Of a stretch of DNA of 40,570 nucleotides, positions 15,524 through 24,212 are shown piece after piece. The stretch comes from JBBQDZ01 sp038237515 (GTDB lineage Bacteria; Actinomycetota; Thermoleophilia; Gaiellales; Gaiellaceae): contig JBBRYP010000040.1 of the NCBI GenBank assembly GCA_038237515.1, positions 1-40,570 of the forward strand, written 5' to 3'. The notes below the pieces were generated by a model, which was given only the letters and a program-made list of their open reading frames with translations, searched no databases and was not told the origin of the DNA. The translations under genes and the position numbers were made by a program. Every line of letters begins with the position of its first letter. Positions within the stretch are counted from its first letter, which is position 1.

Positions 15524-17995
15524 TCAGCCGACGGGCGGCGCGACGTACACGTGGACGCCGAGCGGCGCGAAGCTGTCGGCGAAGGCGCCGGCGTTCGAGG
15601 TCACCTGGCGCCCCTCGTCGAGCACGTCCAGCGTGCGCACGCCGAGGCCGGGCACACGGACTGCCGCCTGGGTTGCCGAGTAGCCGGCGTTGACGGCGAT
15701 CACGTAGACGGCGCCGTTGTGGGCGCGGGCGCCGACCTTGACGAGTGCGTGGTCCGAGTCGGCTGCGATCGAGGGAGCGAGGAGCGCCGGCCCGAGCTTC
15801 GCGATGTCGCGCGAGACGCCGGCGATGGCGCCGCCGATAGCCGGTGACCAGACCGCGGGGAAGAAGCCGAGGCCATGCGCGCCCCCGGCGATCGCGAGCC
15901 ACGACTCCGCCGCCACGGTGGCGGGGGTGACGGCCGTCGCTCCTCCGGGGCAGTTCCACTCGGCCGCCTCGATCCACTGGAAGGTCGGCTTCGGCGCCGA
16001 GAGCTGCGCCAGCTCCTGCTGCGACGAAAAGACGTCGCCGAGCCGCTCGGGGCGGCACCACTCCTGCAGGGGGTAGAGGTCGAACCCGATCACGTCCGAC
16101 CTCGCGATCAGAGGCGGGTAGATCGCAGGGCCGCCGTTCAGAGGCGCGGCGCCCGAGTAGAAGTGGTTCGTCAGCGTGAGGAACGCGAGCTGGCCGGCGG
16201 AACCCGTCGGCCGTGGCGGCAGCTGGGCTGCCGTGAGACCGAGCCCGTCCGGCTCGTCCGGGTAGAAGAAGCCGACGAGGCCGCCCCCGTTCCCGCCCGC
16301 ATCCTTGCCCGCGACGGCGGCAGAGAGGGCGCGGCCGGCGAGCGAGTCGAGCTGGGGCTGCAGCCCGCCGCAGGGGTTCTCGGAGAAGAGGTTGACGCCC
16401 GCCGCAAGGTCTGCCGCGTAGCCGTCCGGGCATTGCGACCACACGATCTCTGGGAAGAAAGGCTGGCCGTTCAGAAGGACCGCGCCGCCTCCGATCGAGG
16501 CCGTTGGGGCACGCGGCGCCCCGGTCGCACGCACCTCGAGCGAGGTCTGGGCCCGCTGCCCGTCGTCGGCGACGACCGACAGCCAGACCCGGTAGGTCGT
16601 GCCGAGGGAGAGGCCGGTCAGGGTCGTCGTATGGGTTGTCCCTGAGTCGCGCGCATCGGCCCAGAGCGTCGGCCCGCTCTCGGCCAGCCCGTACGCGACC
16701 TGCGCCTTCGTGGCGACGCTCGAGCGCCAGGAGATCGTGGCCGAGGTCGGCGAGAGGATGGCGGCGTGGACGTTCGACAGCACCAGCAGCACCGTCGCCG
16801 GCGCCGCCGCCGGTCGCGGCGGAACGCCGGCGCGGGAGAAGGCCGCGCAGTTCACGTTTCGGGCGCCGACGTCCGAGACCACCCGCCGGAACGCGCCGTA
16901 GGAAGGCTTCGGCGTCCAGTCGGCCCAGAGGACGCCCGATTGCCAGCCCGCGAGGCTCGACTCGTCGGCGAGATGGAAGTTGAAATAGGCGCCGACCTTG
17001 GGTTGGCAGTAGGCGACGCGCACGGCGTCGGCTAGCTGGGTGGCCTGGTCGGGCGCCGGACCACGTCGCTTGTCCGCGGCGGCCGCGGCCGACCAGGAGG
17101 TCACGGGCATCCGATCGGTTTCCCGCCCGTCGTAGAAGCGCGCCTTGGCCGGGTCGATCACAGTCTGGAAGCCCTGGCCGAGGTACCAGATGCTCGTCGC
17201 CCCCTGGCCGGGCAACGGTTGCGCGGTTCCGCCGAACGCCGCCGAGATGGCCCCCATCAGCCGGTTGTAGTCGCCCTCGCCGAGCGGCGAGGTGTGGTGG
17301 CGGGCCCACGGCCGCTCCGCGGAGTCCGTTCCGTGGGCGACGTAGCCGAAGGTGTCGAGAACCGGCTGGTGCCGGTCGCTCGCCCGGTAGGCCTCACCGA
17401 GCCGGCGAAACCACGTGACCGCATCGGTGGCGAGCATCGACGCGCTCTGCGAGCTGCTCGCCGCGATCACGTTCACCGACGGCCGGATTCCGTGGAGGGT
17501 GCTCCAGCAGCGCGCGAGGAGCGCCTCGTAGTCGGCCGGCGCCGCACTCGAGCCGTCGGGGTTCAGCTGGGGACTCCAGAAGGTCGCGTCGTTCGGGTCG
17601 TTCCAGACGACGACGTCCGCGACGCTCGGGTTGTGGGCGACCAGGTCGCCGAGGTAGTCGCAGTACTGGCCGCGGGCTTCCTCCGTCCGCGGCGTCTCGG
17701 CGGCAGTGCCGTAGACCGAGACGACGAGGCGTAGGCCCCACGAACCGACGACCGCACGATCGATCAGCTGCCGGTCTGGCGCCGACAGCTGCGTCTGGCC
17801 CGCGTGCCACGGCAGGGCCACGCGCACGGCCTTGACCCCGAGGCTGCGCAGCACCGACGCGGCCAACTCTGTACGACCCCAGCGGACCGCGTCCTCGTCG
17901 ACACCGACGAAGAAGTCGCCGCCCGCGCCGGCGCGGGGCGCGTGAACCACCGCGGCGGCGACCACGGCGAAGCCAAGAGCGAGCAGCCGGCGCAT
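15524..17995 (-). CDS. Large secreted glycosidase-like protein with fibronectin III domain
   Basis: 823 aa from ATG 17995 with a signal peptide (RRLLALGFAVVAAAVVHAPR) and GGGAG just upstream. Three parts are visible. First, a GH39/GH5-like TIM barrel (WHAGQTQLSAPDRQLID, VADVVVWNDPNDATFWSP, NVIAASSS, TSIWYLGQGFQTVIDP). Second, a fibronectin type III domain (HAAILSPTSATISWRSS ... LTGLSLGTTYRVWLSVVA). Third, a second barrel (FFPEIVWSQCPDG, GFFYPDEPDG, DVIGFDLYPLQEWC, FQWIEAAEWNCPGG) ending in a beta-sandwich-like segment. In related barrels the acid/base is WNEPN and the nucleophile sits in a WYLED- or TEYG-type strand; here they read WNDPN and WYLGQG, so the first barrel may be inactive. It probably acts on or binds extracellular polysaccharide. 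Confidence 0.75.
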   Translation of the reverse strand: MRRLLALGFAVVAAAVVHAPRAGAGGDFFVGVDEDAVRWGRTELAASVLRSLGVKAVRVALPWHAGQTQLSAPDRQLIDRAVVGSWGLRLVVSVYGTAAETPRTEEARGQYCDYLGDLVAHNPSVADVVVWNDPNDATFWSPQLNPDGSSAAPADYEALLARCWSTLHGIRPSVNVIAASSSQSASMLATDAVTWFRRLGEAYRASDRHQPVLDTFGYVAHGTDSAERPWARHHTSPLGEGDYNRLMGAISAAFGGTAQPLPGQGATSIWYLGQGFQTVIDPAKARFYDGRETDRMPVTSWSAAAAADKRRGPAPDQATQLADAVRVAYCQPKVGAYFNFHLADESSLAGWQSGVLWADWTPKPSYGAFRRVVSDVGARNVNCAAFSRAGVPPRPAAAPATVLLVLSNVHAAILSPTSATISWRSSVATKAQVAYGLAESGPTLWADARDSGTTHTTTLTGLSLGTTYRVWLSVVADDGQRAQTSLEVRATGAPRAPTASIGGGAVLLNGQPFFPEIVWSQCPDGYAADLAAGVNLFSENPCGGLQPQLDSLAGRALSAAVAGKDAGGNGGGLVGFFYPDEPDGLGLTAAQLPPRPTGSAGQLAFLTLTNHFYSGAAPLNGGPAIYPPLIARSDVIGFDLYPLQEWCRPERLGDVFSSQQELAQLSAPKPTFQWIEAAEWNCPGGATAVTPATVAAESWLAIAGGAHGLGFFPAVWSPAIGGAIAGVSRDIAKLGPALLAPSIAADSDHALVKVGARAHNGAVYVIAVNAGYSATQAAVRVPGLGVRTLDVLDEGRQVTSNAGAFADSFAPLGVHVYVAPPVG

Positions 17996-18151
17996 GCTCT
18001 CCCTTGTCGGCGCGGAGCGCTCGGAGGTAAAGCCCCGGGGCGCCGGGGAACCCAAGCTCTGCCCGCAAGACTCAAGGGCGCAGCCCCGAAGGACGGCTAC
18101 TTCCCCTCGTCACCGGCACGTCCGTCGTGTCGGCGTTTCTCGGGGGAAGAG
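17996..18151. other. Spacer with structured sequence below the amino-acid importer operon
   Basis: Between the glycosidase-like gene start and the last importer gene. It holds CTTCCCC (18100-18106) pairing with GGGGAAG (18143-18149), enclosing CCGGCACG/CGTGTCGG (18113-18133). This may act as a terminator for the minus-strand importer operon, but no T-run is present. The glycosidase-like promoter must also lie here. Confidence 0.35.
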
Positions 18152-18832
18152 CTAGGCGAGACGGCGCTCGAGGTACGCGGAAAGCCGCGTCAGCGGAAAC
18201 GAGATCACGAAGAAGACGGCCATGACGCCGCCGTAGATCGCGAAGGCGTGGGGTGTGCCGGTCTCGAGCGTCAGGCGCTCGACCGAGCGCTGGCCGGTCT
18301 CGAGCACCTCCGCGCCGCCGATGATCGCGGCCAACGTCGTGTTCTGGATCACGTTGACGAGCAGGCTCACGAGCGGCGGCAGGAGCCTGCGCAGCGCCTG
18401 CGGCAGGATGATGAAGACGTGCCTGCCCGCCCACCCGAAGCCGAGCGCCGACGCCGCGTCGTGCTGCTCGCGGGGTATCGACTGGATCGCGCCGCGCGTG
18501 GCTTCCGCCACCTGCGCGCTCCCCCAGAGCACGAGCCCGATCGCGGCCGCGAGGTAGGGACTGAAGCGAATGCCGATGCTCGGCAGGGCGAAGAAGATCA
18601 GGAAGATCGTGACGATGATCGGCAGGCCGCGCCAGACCTCGATGTGGAGGCGGATCAGCCCCCGGAGCGGCAGGAACCGGATCGTGAGCAGCGTTCCGAG
18701 CGAGACGCCGAGCACGAAGCTGCCCGTAACCGCGATCGCCGCGATGCGCGCGGTTTCCTTGAGGCCCTCGGTGGCCATGTAGTGCGCGACCGGCCCGATC
18801 CAGTCGGCGATCGCCACGAGCGCTCCGATCAC
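18152..18832 (-). CDS. Polar amino-acid ABC importer, permease 2
   Basis: 226-aa inner-membrane permease of the HisM/GlnP family (BPD transporter type 1). It starts with GTG at 18832, overlapping the TGA of permease 1 (GTGA). Visible features are ETARIAAIAVTGSFVLGVSL, the conserved EVWRGLPIIVTIFLIFFALP and the cytoplasmic EAA-type loop EATRGAIQSIPREQHDAASA-LGFG, which docks to the ATPase. Five to six membrane segments are seen. Last gene of the four-gene operon ATPase, binding protein, permease 1, permease 2. It likely forms a heterodimer with permease 1. Confidence 0.93.
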   Translation of the reverse strand: MIGALVAIADWIGPVAHYMATEGLKETARIAAIAVTGSFVLGVSLGTLLTIRFLPLRGLIRLHIEVWRGLPIIVTIFLIFFALPSIGIRFSPYLAAAIGLVLWGSAQVAEATRGAIQSIPREQHDAASALGFGWAGRHVFIILPQALRRLLPPLVSLLVNVIQNTTLAAIIGGAEVLETGQRSVERLTLETGTPHAFAIYGGVMAVFFVISFPLTRLSAYLERRLA

Positions 18833-19503
18833 GAGACCTCCGGGAGCGCGAGCCGGGCCTCGAGACCGCGGATGCCGATCGAGATCAGCCAGACTATGGC
18901 GAGGTAGGTGATCGCAAGCACCACAGTCATCTCGGCGTCGCGGAAGGTCACTGCCGCGATCGAACGGGCGGTGCCCGTCAGCTCTGGATAGCCGATCGCG
19001 GTCAGCAGCGCCGTGTTCTTCAGTACCGAGACGTATGTGTTGATCGAGGACGGGATGGCGACCCGGCCGCCGATCGGTAGCGTGACGTGCACGAACGTCC
19101 GGAGGCGGGTGAAGCCGAGCGCCAGCCCCGCCTCGCGGAACCGGCTCGGCACGGCCTCGAAGCCGGCGCGGAAGTTCTCGGTGTTGAACGCCCCGCCCCA
19201 GACCATGACCGAGAGCCAGGCCGTGGTGAACGGCGTCAGCCGGATGCCGAACTGCGGGAGGCCGTAGAAGAGGAGGAAGATCTGCGCGAGGATCGGGGTG
19301 TTGCGGATCAGGTCGACGTAGACCGCGGCGAGCTGGCTGACGACCGGGACGCGGTGCGCTCGAGCGGCTCCCAGCAGCAGGCCGATCCCGAACGAGCCGG
19401 CCACGGCGATCCCCGAGACCTCGAGAGTCCGCTGCAGGCCCCGCAGAAGCTCGGCGTGGTGCTCCCAGATGAAGGACCAGGAAAAGCCGGCGAGGAGGTG
19501 CAT
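18829..19503 (-). CDS. Polar amino-acid ABC importer, permease 1
   Basis: 224-aa permease of the same HisM/GlnP family. It has the conserved block AVYVDLIRNTPILAQIFLLF (R-N-T/G-P pattern), LPQFGIRLTPF, and the ATPase-docking loop ENFRAGFEAVPSRFREAGLA-LGFT. INTYVSVLKNTALLTAIGYPELTG matches the substrate-channel region of the family. ATG start at 19503. Upstream, a strong hairpin (19530-19561) separates it from the binding-protein gene. Downstream it overlaps permease 2 by 4 bases. Confidence 0.93.
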   Translation of the reverse strand: MHLLAGFSWSFIWEHHAELLRGLQRTLEVSGIAVAGSFGIGLLLGAARAHRVPVVSQLAAVYVDLIRNTPILAQIFLLFYGLPQFGIRLTPFTTAWLSVMVWGGAFNTENFRAGFEAVPSRFREAGLALGFTRLRTFVHVTLPIGGRVAIPSSINTYVSVLKNTALLTAIGYPELTGTARSIAAVTFRDAEMTVVLAITYLAIVWLISIGIRGLEARLALPEVS

Positions 19504-19529
19504 GCCGATCTCGTCGAGGCGCCGAGGCT

Positions 19530-19561
19530 CTGGAGCGACCGCCCGCGAGCGGCCGCTCCAG
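19530..19561 (-). promoter_or_regulatory. Intercistronic hairpin after the amino-acid binding-protein gene
   Basis: CTGGAGCG-A-CCGC, 6-base loop, GCGG-C-CGCTCCAG: twelve pairs with one A.C mismatch, placed between the binding-protein stop (19575) and the permease start (19503). Such structures commonly protect the binding-protein message or attenuate distal genes so that more binding protein than permease is made (known for other importers; inferred here). Confidence 0.6.
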
Positions 19562-19574
19562 CATCAGCCCGCTG

Positions 19575-20486
19575 CTAGGCGCACACCGTCGTCAGGTCGC
19601 TGTCGGTGTAGTGGAAGCTTGACTTCGGACGCGGGACGTTGTCCGCGAACTCGCCGACGAGCCGCTTGGGGGCGTTCGCCGACAGGATCTTCACGAACTC
19701 GTCCTTCAGCTGCATCCTCCGCAGCGCGGTGTTGACCCACGCGGCCATGTCCTTCTCGCCCCTCCGGATCCCTATGCCCCACGGAAGGTTCAGGAACTTG
19801 TCCTTCGTGAGCTTGAGGGAGGGGTTCTGCGTCGCGACGCCTAGCAGGAACGCGTCGTCGAACATGAACGTGTCCGCCTGCCCGTTCTGCACCGCGAGCA
19901 CCGCGGCGCTCGGGCTGTCCACCTCGAGCAGCTTCGTGTCCTTGAAGCAGTTGCGAACCCAGGTCGCGTAGATCGCCCCGCGCGTGGTCACGACCGTCTT
20001 GCCCGGGAGATCCCGGGTCGAGGTGATGCTCGAGTCGTTCGGGACGAGCAGGCGCCCGGTCGCCGAGTAGTAGGGATTCGAGAAATCGATCACCTGCGCC
20101 CGGGCCGGCGTGTAGGTGAGCGTCGAGATGATGATGTCGACCCGCTTCGCCTGGAGGGTCGGGATGCGGCTCGGCGTCGTCACGCAGACGAGCGAGAGCC
20201 GGTTCGACTTGCCGAACGCGAGCTCGGTGAAGCGCCGCGCAATCTGGACGTCGTAGCCGTCGTTATGACCCTTGACGTCGATGAAGCCGAAGGGCGGGAA
20301 GTCGCACTTGACCCCGATCACCCACCGGTGGCGGTTCTTGACGTCCGGCGGCAGAGCCGGCAGCTTCGGGAGCTTCGGCGTCGCCGACGGGCGAGCTCCG
20401 CTGTGTGAGGGAGCGGCCGGCGCGAAGGCCGCGAGGCCGCCGCCGAGCAGCGCGGCCGCGAGCGTGACAAGGACGATGCGTCTCAT
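19575..20486 (-). CDS. Polar amino-acid ABC importer, substrate-binding protein
   Basis: 303-aa extracellular binding protein, SBP family 3. The signal peptide RRIVLVTLAAALLGGGLAAF lacks an obvious lipobox Cys. Then come a Pro-rich linker (PKLPKLPALPPD) and the family blocks WVIGVKCDFPPFGFIDVKGH, NDGYDVQIARRFTELAFG, RVDIIISTLTYTPARAQVIDFSNPYY (read as two adjoining pieces) and LPGKTVVTTRGAIYATWV. The Asp/Arg pair that binds the amino-acid carboxylate and amino groups fits a glutamine/glutamate/histidine-type ligand. ATG 20486 overlaps the ATPase stop (ATGA). It ends with two cysteines spread over the protein rather than a lipid anchor, so how it stays at the cell surface is unclear. Confidence 0.93.
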   Translation of the reverse strand: MRRIVLVTLAAALLGGGLAAFAPAAPSHSGARPSATPKLPKLPALPPDVKNRHRWVIGVKCDFPPFGFIDVKGHNDGYDVQIARRFTELAFGKSNRLSLVCVTTPSRIPTLQAKRVDIIISTLTYTPARAQVIDFSNPYYSATGRLLVPNDSSITSTRDLPGKTVVTTRGAIYATWVRNCFKDTKLLEVDSPSAAVLAVQNGQADTFMFDDAFLLGVATQNPSLKLTKDKFLNLPWGIGIRRGEKDMAAWVNTALRRMQLKDEFVKILSANAPKRLVGEFADNVPRPKSSFHYTDSDLTTVCA

Positions 20487-21328
20487 GAGTCTCCTCCTGA
20501 TTCGTCGATTACGAGTTCGTCCAGCGAGTGGACGAGCTGGAGCGTCCGGCGGAGGAACCGCCGCGTACGCTCCTGAGCCGGTCGGTCGAGCACCTCCGAA
20601 GGTATCCCCTGCTCGACGATGCGCCCCTCGTCCATGAAGATAAGGCGGTCGCCCACCTCGCGGGCGAACTGCATCTCGTGGGTGACCACGAGCATCGTCA
20701 TCCCCGACCTGGCGAGGTCACGCATGACGATCAGCACCTCGCCGACGAGCTCGGGATCGAGCGCGGATGTGACCTCGTCGAACAGCATCACGTGGGGCTC
20801 CATCATCAGAGCCCGAGCGATCGCGACGCGCTGCTGCTGGCCGCCCGAGAGCTGATGCGGGTACTCGCGCGCCTTCTCCTGCAGCCCCACGCGTGCCAGG
20901 AGCTCGGTGGCCCGCTCCTCCGCCCGTGCTCGGGGGACGCGGCGGATCCGCCGCGCGGCGAGGGTCAGGTTGTCGGTCACGTTCAGGTGCGGGAAGAGAT
21001 TGAACTGCTGGAAGACCATCCCGATCCGCTGGCGGACGGCCGAGACGTCGACCCCCCGCCCGGTGATCTCGCGACCCTCGAGGAAGATGCGACCGCTGTC
21101 GAGAGGCTCGAGGAGGTTGACGCAGCGCAGGAGCGTGCTCTTGCCGCTCCCACTCGGCCCGATGATCACGAGCGTCTCCCCGGCGGCGACCTCGATGTCG
21201 ATCCCGTCGAGCACGAGGTTGTGGCCGAAGCTCTTCCGGATCGCCTCGCCGCGGACGGCGGGCACGCCGGATGGCACCTCGACCTGCATGCCGCCGCTCA
21301 GCTCGTCGACGTGGATGGAGCCATCCAA
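20483..21328 (-). CDS. Polar amino-acid ABC importer, ATPase (GlnQ/HisP-like)
   Basis: 281-aa ATPase and first gene of the importer operon. It has Walker A GPSGSGKSTLLRCVNLLEPL, the Q-loop GMVFQQFNLFPHLNVTDNL, signature LSGGQQQRVAIARALMMEP and Walker B VMLFDEVTSALDPELVGEV, then VVTHEMQFAREVGDRLIFMD. The FQQFNLFPH..V.DN and THEM..AREV pieces are the hallmark of the amino-acid importer (PAAT) subfamily. An N-terminal extension of about 25 residues precedes the domain, so a start a little further in is possible. Its stop overlaps the binding-protein start. Order ATPase first is less common but known. Confidence 0.95.
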   Translation of the reverse strand: MDGSIHVDELSGGMQVEVPSGVPAVRGEAIRKSFGHNLVLDGIDIEVAAGETLVIIGPSGSGKSTLLRCVNLLEPLDSGRIFLEGREITGRGVDVSAVRQRIGMVFQQFNLFPHLNVTDNLTLAARRIRRVPRARAEERATELLARVGLQEKAREYPHQLSGGQQQRVAIARALMMEPHVMLFDEVTSALDPELVGEVLIVMRDLARSGMTMLVVTHEMQFAREVGDRLIFMDEGRIVEQGIPSEVLDRPAQERTRRFLRRTLQLVHSLDELVIDESGGDS

Positions 21329-21363
21329 CGAGAGTTGGCGCGCGAAGTCAAGCGGGGGCTCCG

Positions 21364-21392
21364 TTGAATTCCCGGCTCGTCGGCCCTATACT
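21364..21392 (+). promoter_or_regulatory. Sigma-70-type promoter of the small secreted protein gene
   Basis: TTGAAT at 21364-21369 and TATACT at 21387-21392 with a 17-bp spacer, the textbook arrangement. The ATG at 21406 lies 13 bases after the -10, leaving only a very short leader. This is the clearest housekeeping promoter in the window. Confidence 0.7.
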
Positions 21393-21405
21393 CGCGCCCC
21401 TGCCG

Positions 21406-21774
21406 ATGGGACGCCGCGCGCTACTCCTGGCCGTCATGGCTCTGGCCCTCGTGCCGGTCGCGCTCGCGGCGAACCCGAAGAGCGGTACGTACAAGGGAAC
21501 GGAGACAAAGTCCGTGCTGACGGTGAGCAAGGGCGGGAAGACGGCGAGCCTGCGTGTCCAGGCAGCCACCCTCCCGGCCGGCTGCCGCCTCGCGAAGCCG
21601 GTCGTGAGCGGTATCAAGATCAAGGGCGGGGCGTTCGCCTTCAAGGGCTCGATCGGGAAGATCGCGATCACCGTGAAGGGCGAGTTTCCGACGGACTACC
21701 TCTCGACGATCACCGTCACGCTCAAGGGCCGCGGCTGCAACGGCGCCTTCAGCGACGCCCTCGCCAGATACTAA
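21406..21774 (+). CDS. Small secreted protein, unknown function
   Basis: 122 aa starting GRRALLLAVMALALVPVALA, a signal peptide ending in Ala-x-Ala. The mature part is a small, Gly/Lys-rich beta-type domain: PKSGTYKGTETKSVLTVSKG, LRVQAATLPAGCRLAKPV, GGAFAFKGSIGKIAITVKGE and GRGCNGAFSDALA, with two cysteines. Similar small exported proteins ('SGTYKGT...' type) are common in Thermoleophilia-like genomes, without known function. ATG 21406 sits just behind a clear promoter; the longer upstream frame runs through that promoter and was rejected. Divergent from the importer operon. Confidence 0.8.
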   Translation: MGRRALLLAVMALALVPVALAANPKSGTYKGTETKSVLTVSKGGKTASLRVQAATLPAGCRLAKPVVSGIKIKGGAFAFKGSIGKIAITVKGEFPTDYLSTITVTLKGRGCNGAFSDALARY

Positions 21775-21851
21775 CCTGACGGCGCGGCGCCTCGACGTCT
21801 GAGCGGGCGGGACGCGCGGTCTCCACGCGGTCAGCTGCGATCCTGAACGCC

Positions 21852-24153
21852 GTGCGCGAGCTTCCGGCCGGAACCGTCACATTCCTCTTCACCGACATCG
21901 AGGGTCCGACACGGCTGCTGGACGAGCTCGGGCCCGCCTACCACGTCCTGCTCGCAGAGCATCACCGGATATTGCGCGAGGCGATCGACCACAACGGCGG
22001 CGTCGAGTTCGGCACCGAGGGCGATGCCTTCTTCGTCGCCTTCGAGACGGCCGGCAGCGCCGTGGCGGCGGCCGGAGAAGCACAGCGGGCGCTCGCGGCC
22101 GGGCGGGTGCGCGTGCGCATGGGCATCCACACCGGCCAGCCGGCGCTGACGCCCGAGGGGTATGTCGGCATGGACCTTCACCGGACGGCGCGCATCGCTT
22201 CGGCCGGCCATGGAGGCCAGGTGCTGGTCTCCGCTACGACGCGGGCGCTCCTGGACGAGGCGACGGTGCTGCGCGACCTGGGGGAGCACCGTCTCAAGGA
22301 TCTGACGGAGCCCGAGCAGCTCTTCCAGCTTGGTGGCCACGACTTCCCGCCGCTCAAGAGCCTGAACAACACGAACCTGCCGCTCGCACCCTCGCCGCTG
22401 ATCGGGCGCCGCGAGGAGCTCGAGGAACTGGCTGCACTGCTGCGCCGGCCGGACGTCCGGCTCGTGACCGTGACCGGCGCCGGCGGGACGGGAAAGACCC
22501 GGCTCGCCCTGGCGGTGGGCTCGGAGCTCGTCGACGAGTTCCGCAACGGCGTCTTCTACGTCTCCCTCGCCGCGATCGCCGATCCGACGCTCGTGGTTCC
22601 GGCGGTTGCGCAGACGCTCGGGGTGAAGGAGCACGGGGGAGAGCCGCTGGATCGCGCGCTCGCTCGTGCGCTCGAGGACAAGTCGCTGCTGCTCGTCGTC
22701 GACAACTTCGAGCAGGTGCTCGACGCGGCAGCCCAGCTGTGCGAGCCACTTGTCCGATCCCCGCATCTGCGGATGCTCGTCACGAGCCGGGAACCCCTGC
22801 ACCTGAGGGTCGAGCGAGAGTACGCGTTGCCGCCGCTCGGCTCCGACGACGCCCTCGCGCTGTTCCTGGAGCGAGCGCGCGCGGTGCGATCGGGCTTCTC
22901 CCTGAACGGGGACGCGCACGTCGCCCGCGAGATCTGCGACCGGCTCGACCGACTTCCGCTTGCGATCGAACTCGCGGCGGCGCGGGTGAAGGTGCTCAGC
23001 CCTCCCACGATCCTCGCCCGGCTGGGGCAGCGCCTGACGCTCGTCGCGAACCGGCGCAGCGACCTCCCTGCGCGCCAGCAGACGCTTCGGGCGACGATCG
23101 AGTGGAGTCACGACCTCCTTCGTGAGGGCGAGCGTGAACTGTTCGCGCGGCTCGCCGTCTTTGCCGGCGGCTGGACGCTCGAGGCCGCCGAGGAGGTCTG
23201 CGCCGCGCATCTCGACGACCTGGCATCGCTCGTCGACAAGAGCCTCGTGCGCGCTGATGGCGACCGGTTCTCCATGCTGGAGACGATCCGCGAGTACGCG
23301 CAGGAGCGCCTCGAGGCCTCGGGTGAGGCCGAGCGCCTGCGCGCGGTCCACGCGGAGCAGATGACCGCGCTCGCCGAGGCGGCCGAAGGCAAGCTGCGCG
23401 GGGCGGAGCAGCTCCGCTGGCTCCAGCTCCTCGAGGCCGAGCACGACAACATGCGTGCTGCGCTCGCGTGGGCACTCGCCGACCTAGGCCGTGGCGCTCC
23501 GGCGCAGCCTCGCCGACCGGCCGGGCCTCGCGGCCTCGCTGAACAGCCTCGGCATCGTCGCGCGCAACCGCGGCGACTTCGTCGGCGCCCGTGCCTATTT
23601 CGCGGAGAGCCTCGAGCTGAAACAGGAGCTCGGCGACCGGACCGACATCTCGACCACGATGTGCTGCCTCGGCCTTCTCGCCGTCGACGAGGGGCGCCTC
23701 GACGAGGCGCGCGAGCTCCTGGAGGCGAGCCTCGCGCTCGACCGCGAGCACGGTGACGTCGTGGGCTGCGCCGTCAACCGCAGCAATCTCGGTGCGGTCG
23801 CGCTTCAGCAGGGAGAGCTCGAGCAGGCGCGGGTGTACCTCGCGGAGAGCCTTCGCGCGTTCGACGAGATCGGCGATGAGGACGGTGTCGCCGAATGCCT
23901 CGAGCAGATCGCCGGGTACGCGGCCCGCAGCGGCCGCGCCGAGTGCGGAGCGCGACTCGCGGGCGCCGCGGAGGCACTCCGACTCGCCCTGGGAATCCCC
24001 GTCGCCCCGGCCGATCGCGCGCGCCTCGAGGCCCACGTCGACCGTGCTCGGCAGGGACTCCCTGCGGAGCGCTTCGCCGCCGCCTTCGCGGCGGGGCGAG
24101 CGCTGACGCCGAGCGACGCGGTGGCGGAGGCCCTCTTCGAAGTCGGGTCCTGA
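21852..24153 (+). pseudogene. Cyclase-homology/AAA ATPase/TPR regulator, paralogue 2, with deletion and frameshift
   Basis: Same architecture as the gene at 5632. Cyclase homology domain (AGTVTFLFTDIEGPTRLLDE, EGDAFFVAFE, VRMGIHTGQ, MDLHRTARI), P-loop VTGAGGTGKTRLALAV near residue 206, Walker B LLLVVDNFEQVLDAA, LPLAIELAAARVKVL and LETIREYAQERLEAS. The first frame makes sense to AALAWALAD near 23484. The rest (ALRRSLADRPGLAASLNSLG ... ARLAGAAEALRLALGIP) is in another frame from about 23491 to 24153. Against paralogue 1 about 75 residues of the linker/TPR start are missing at this junction, which carries two 10-bp direct repeats (CTCGCCGACC at 23475 and 23509). The cyclase Asn is again His. GTG start at 21852. 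The ATPase half could still be made as a truncated protein. Confidence 0.82.
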
Positions 24154-24212
24154 ACGCCGCGTGGCCTTTCCGGAAGACGAGCCAGTGCGTCTGACAAGCC
24201 ATACTCCTCGGC

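Noticed and set aside
14925..17309. 794-codon minus-strand frame across the DJ-1 and glycosidase-like genes
   Set aside because: Out-of-frame Arg/Gly-rich shadow on the same strand; it crosses two genes with clear motifs in other frames.
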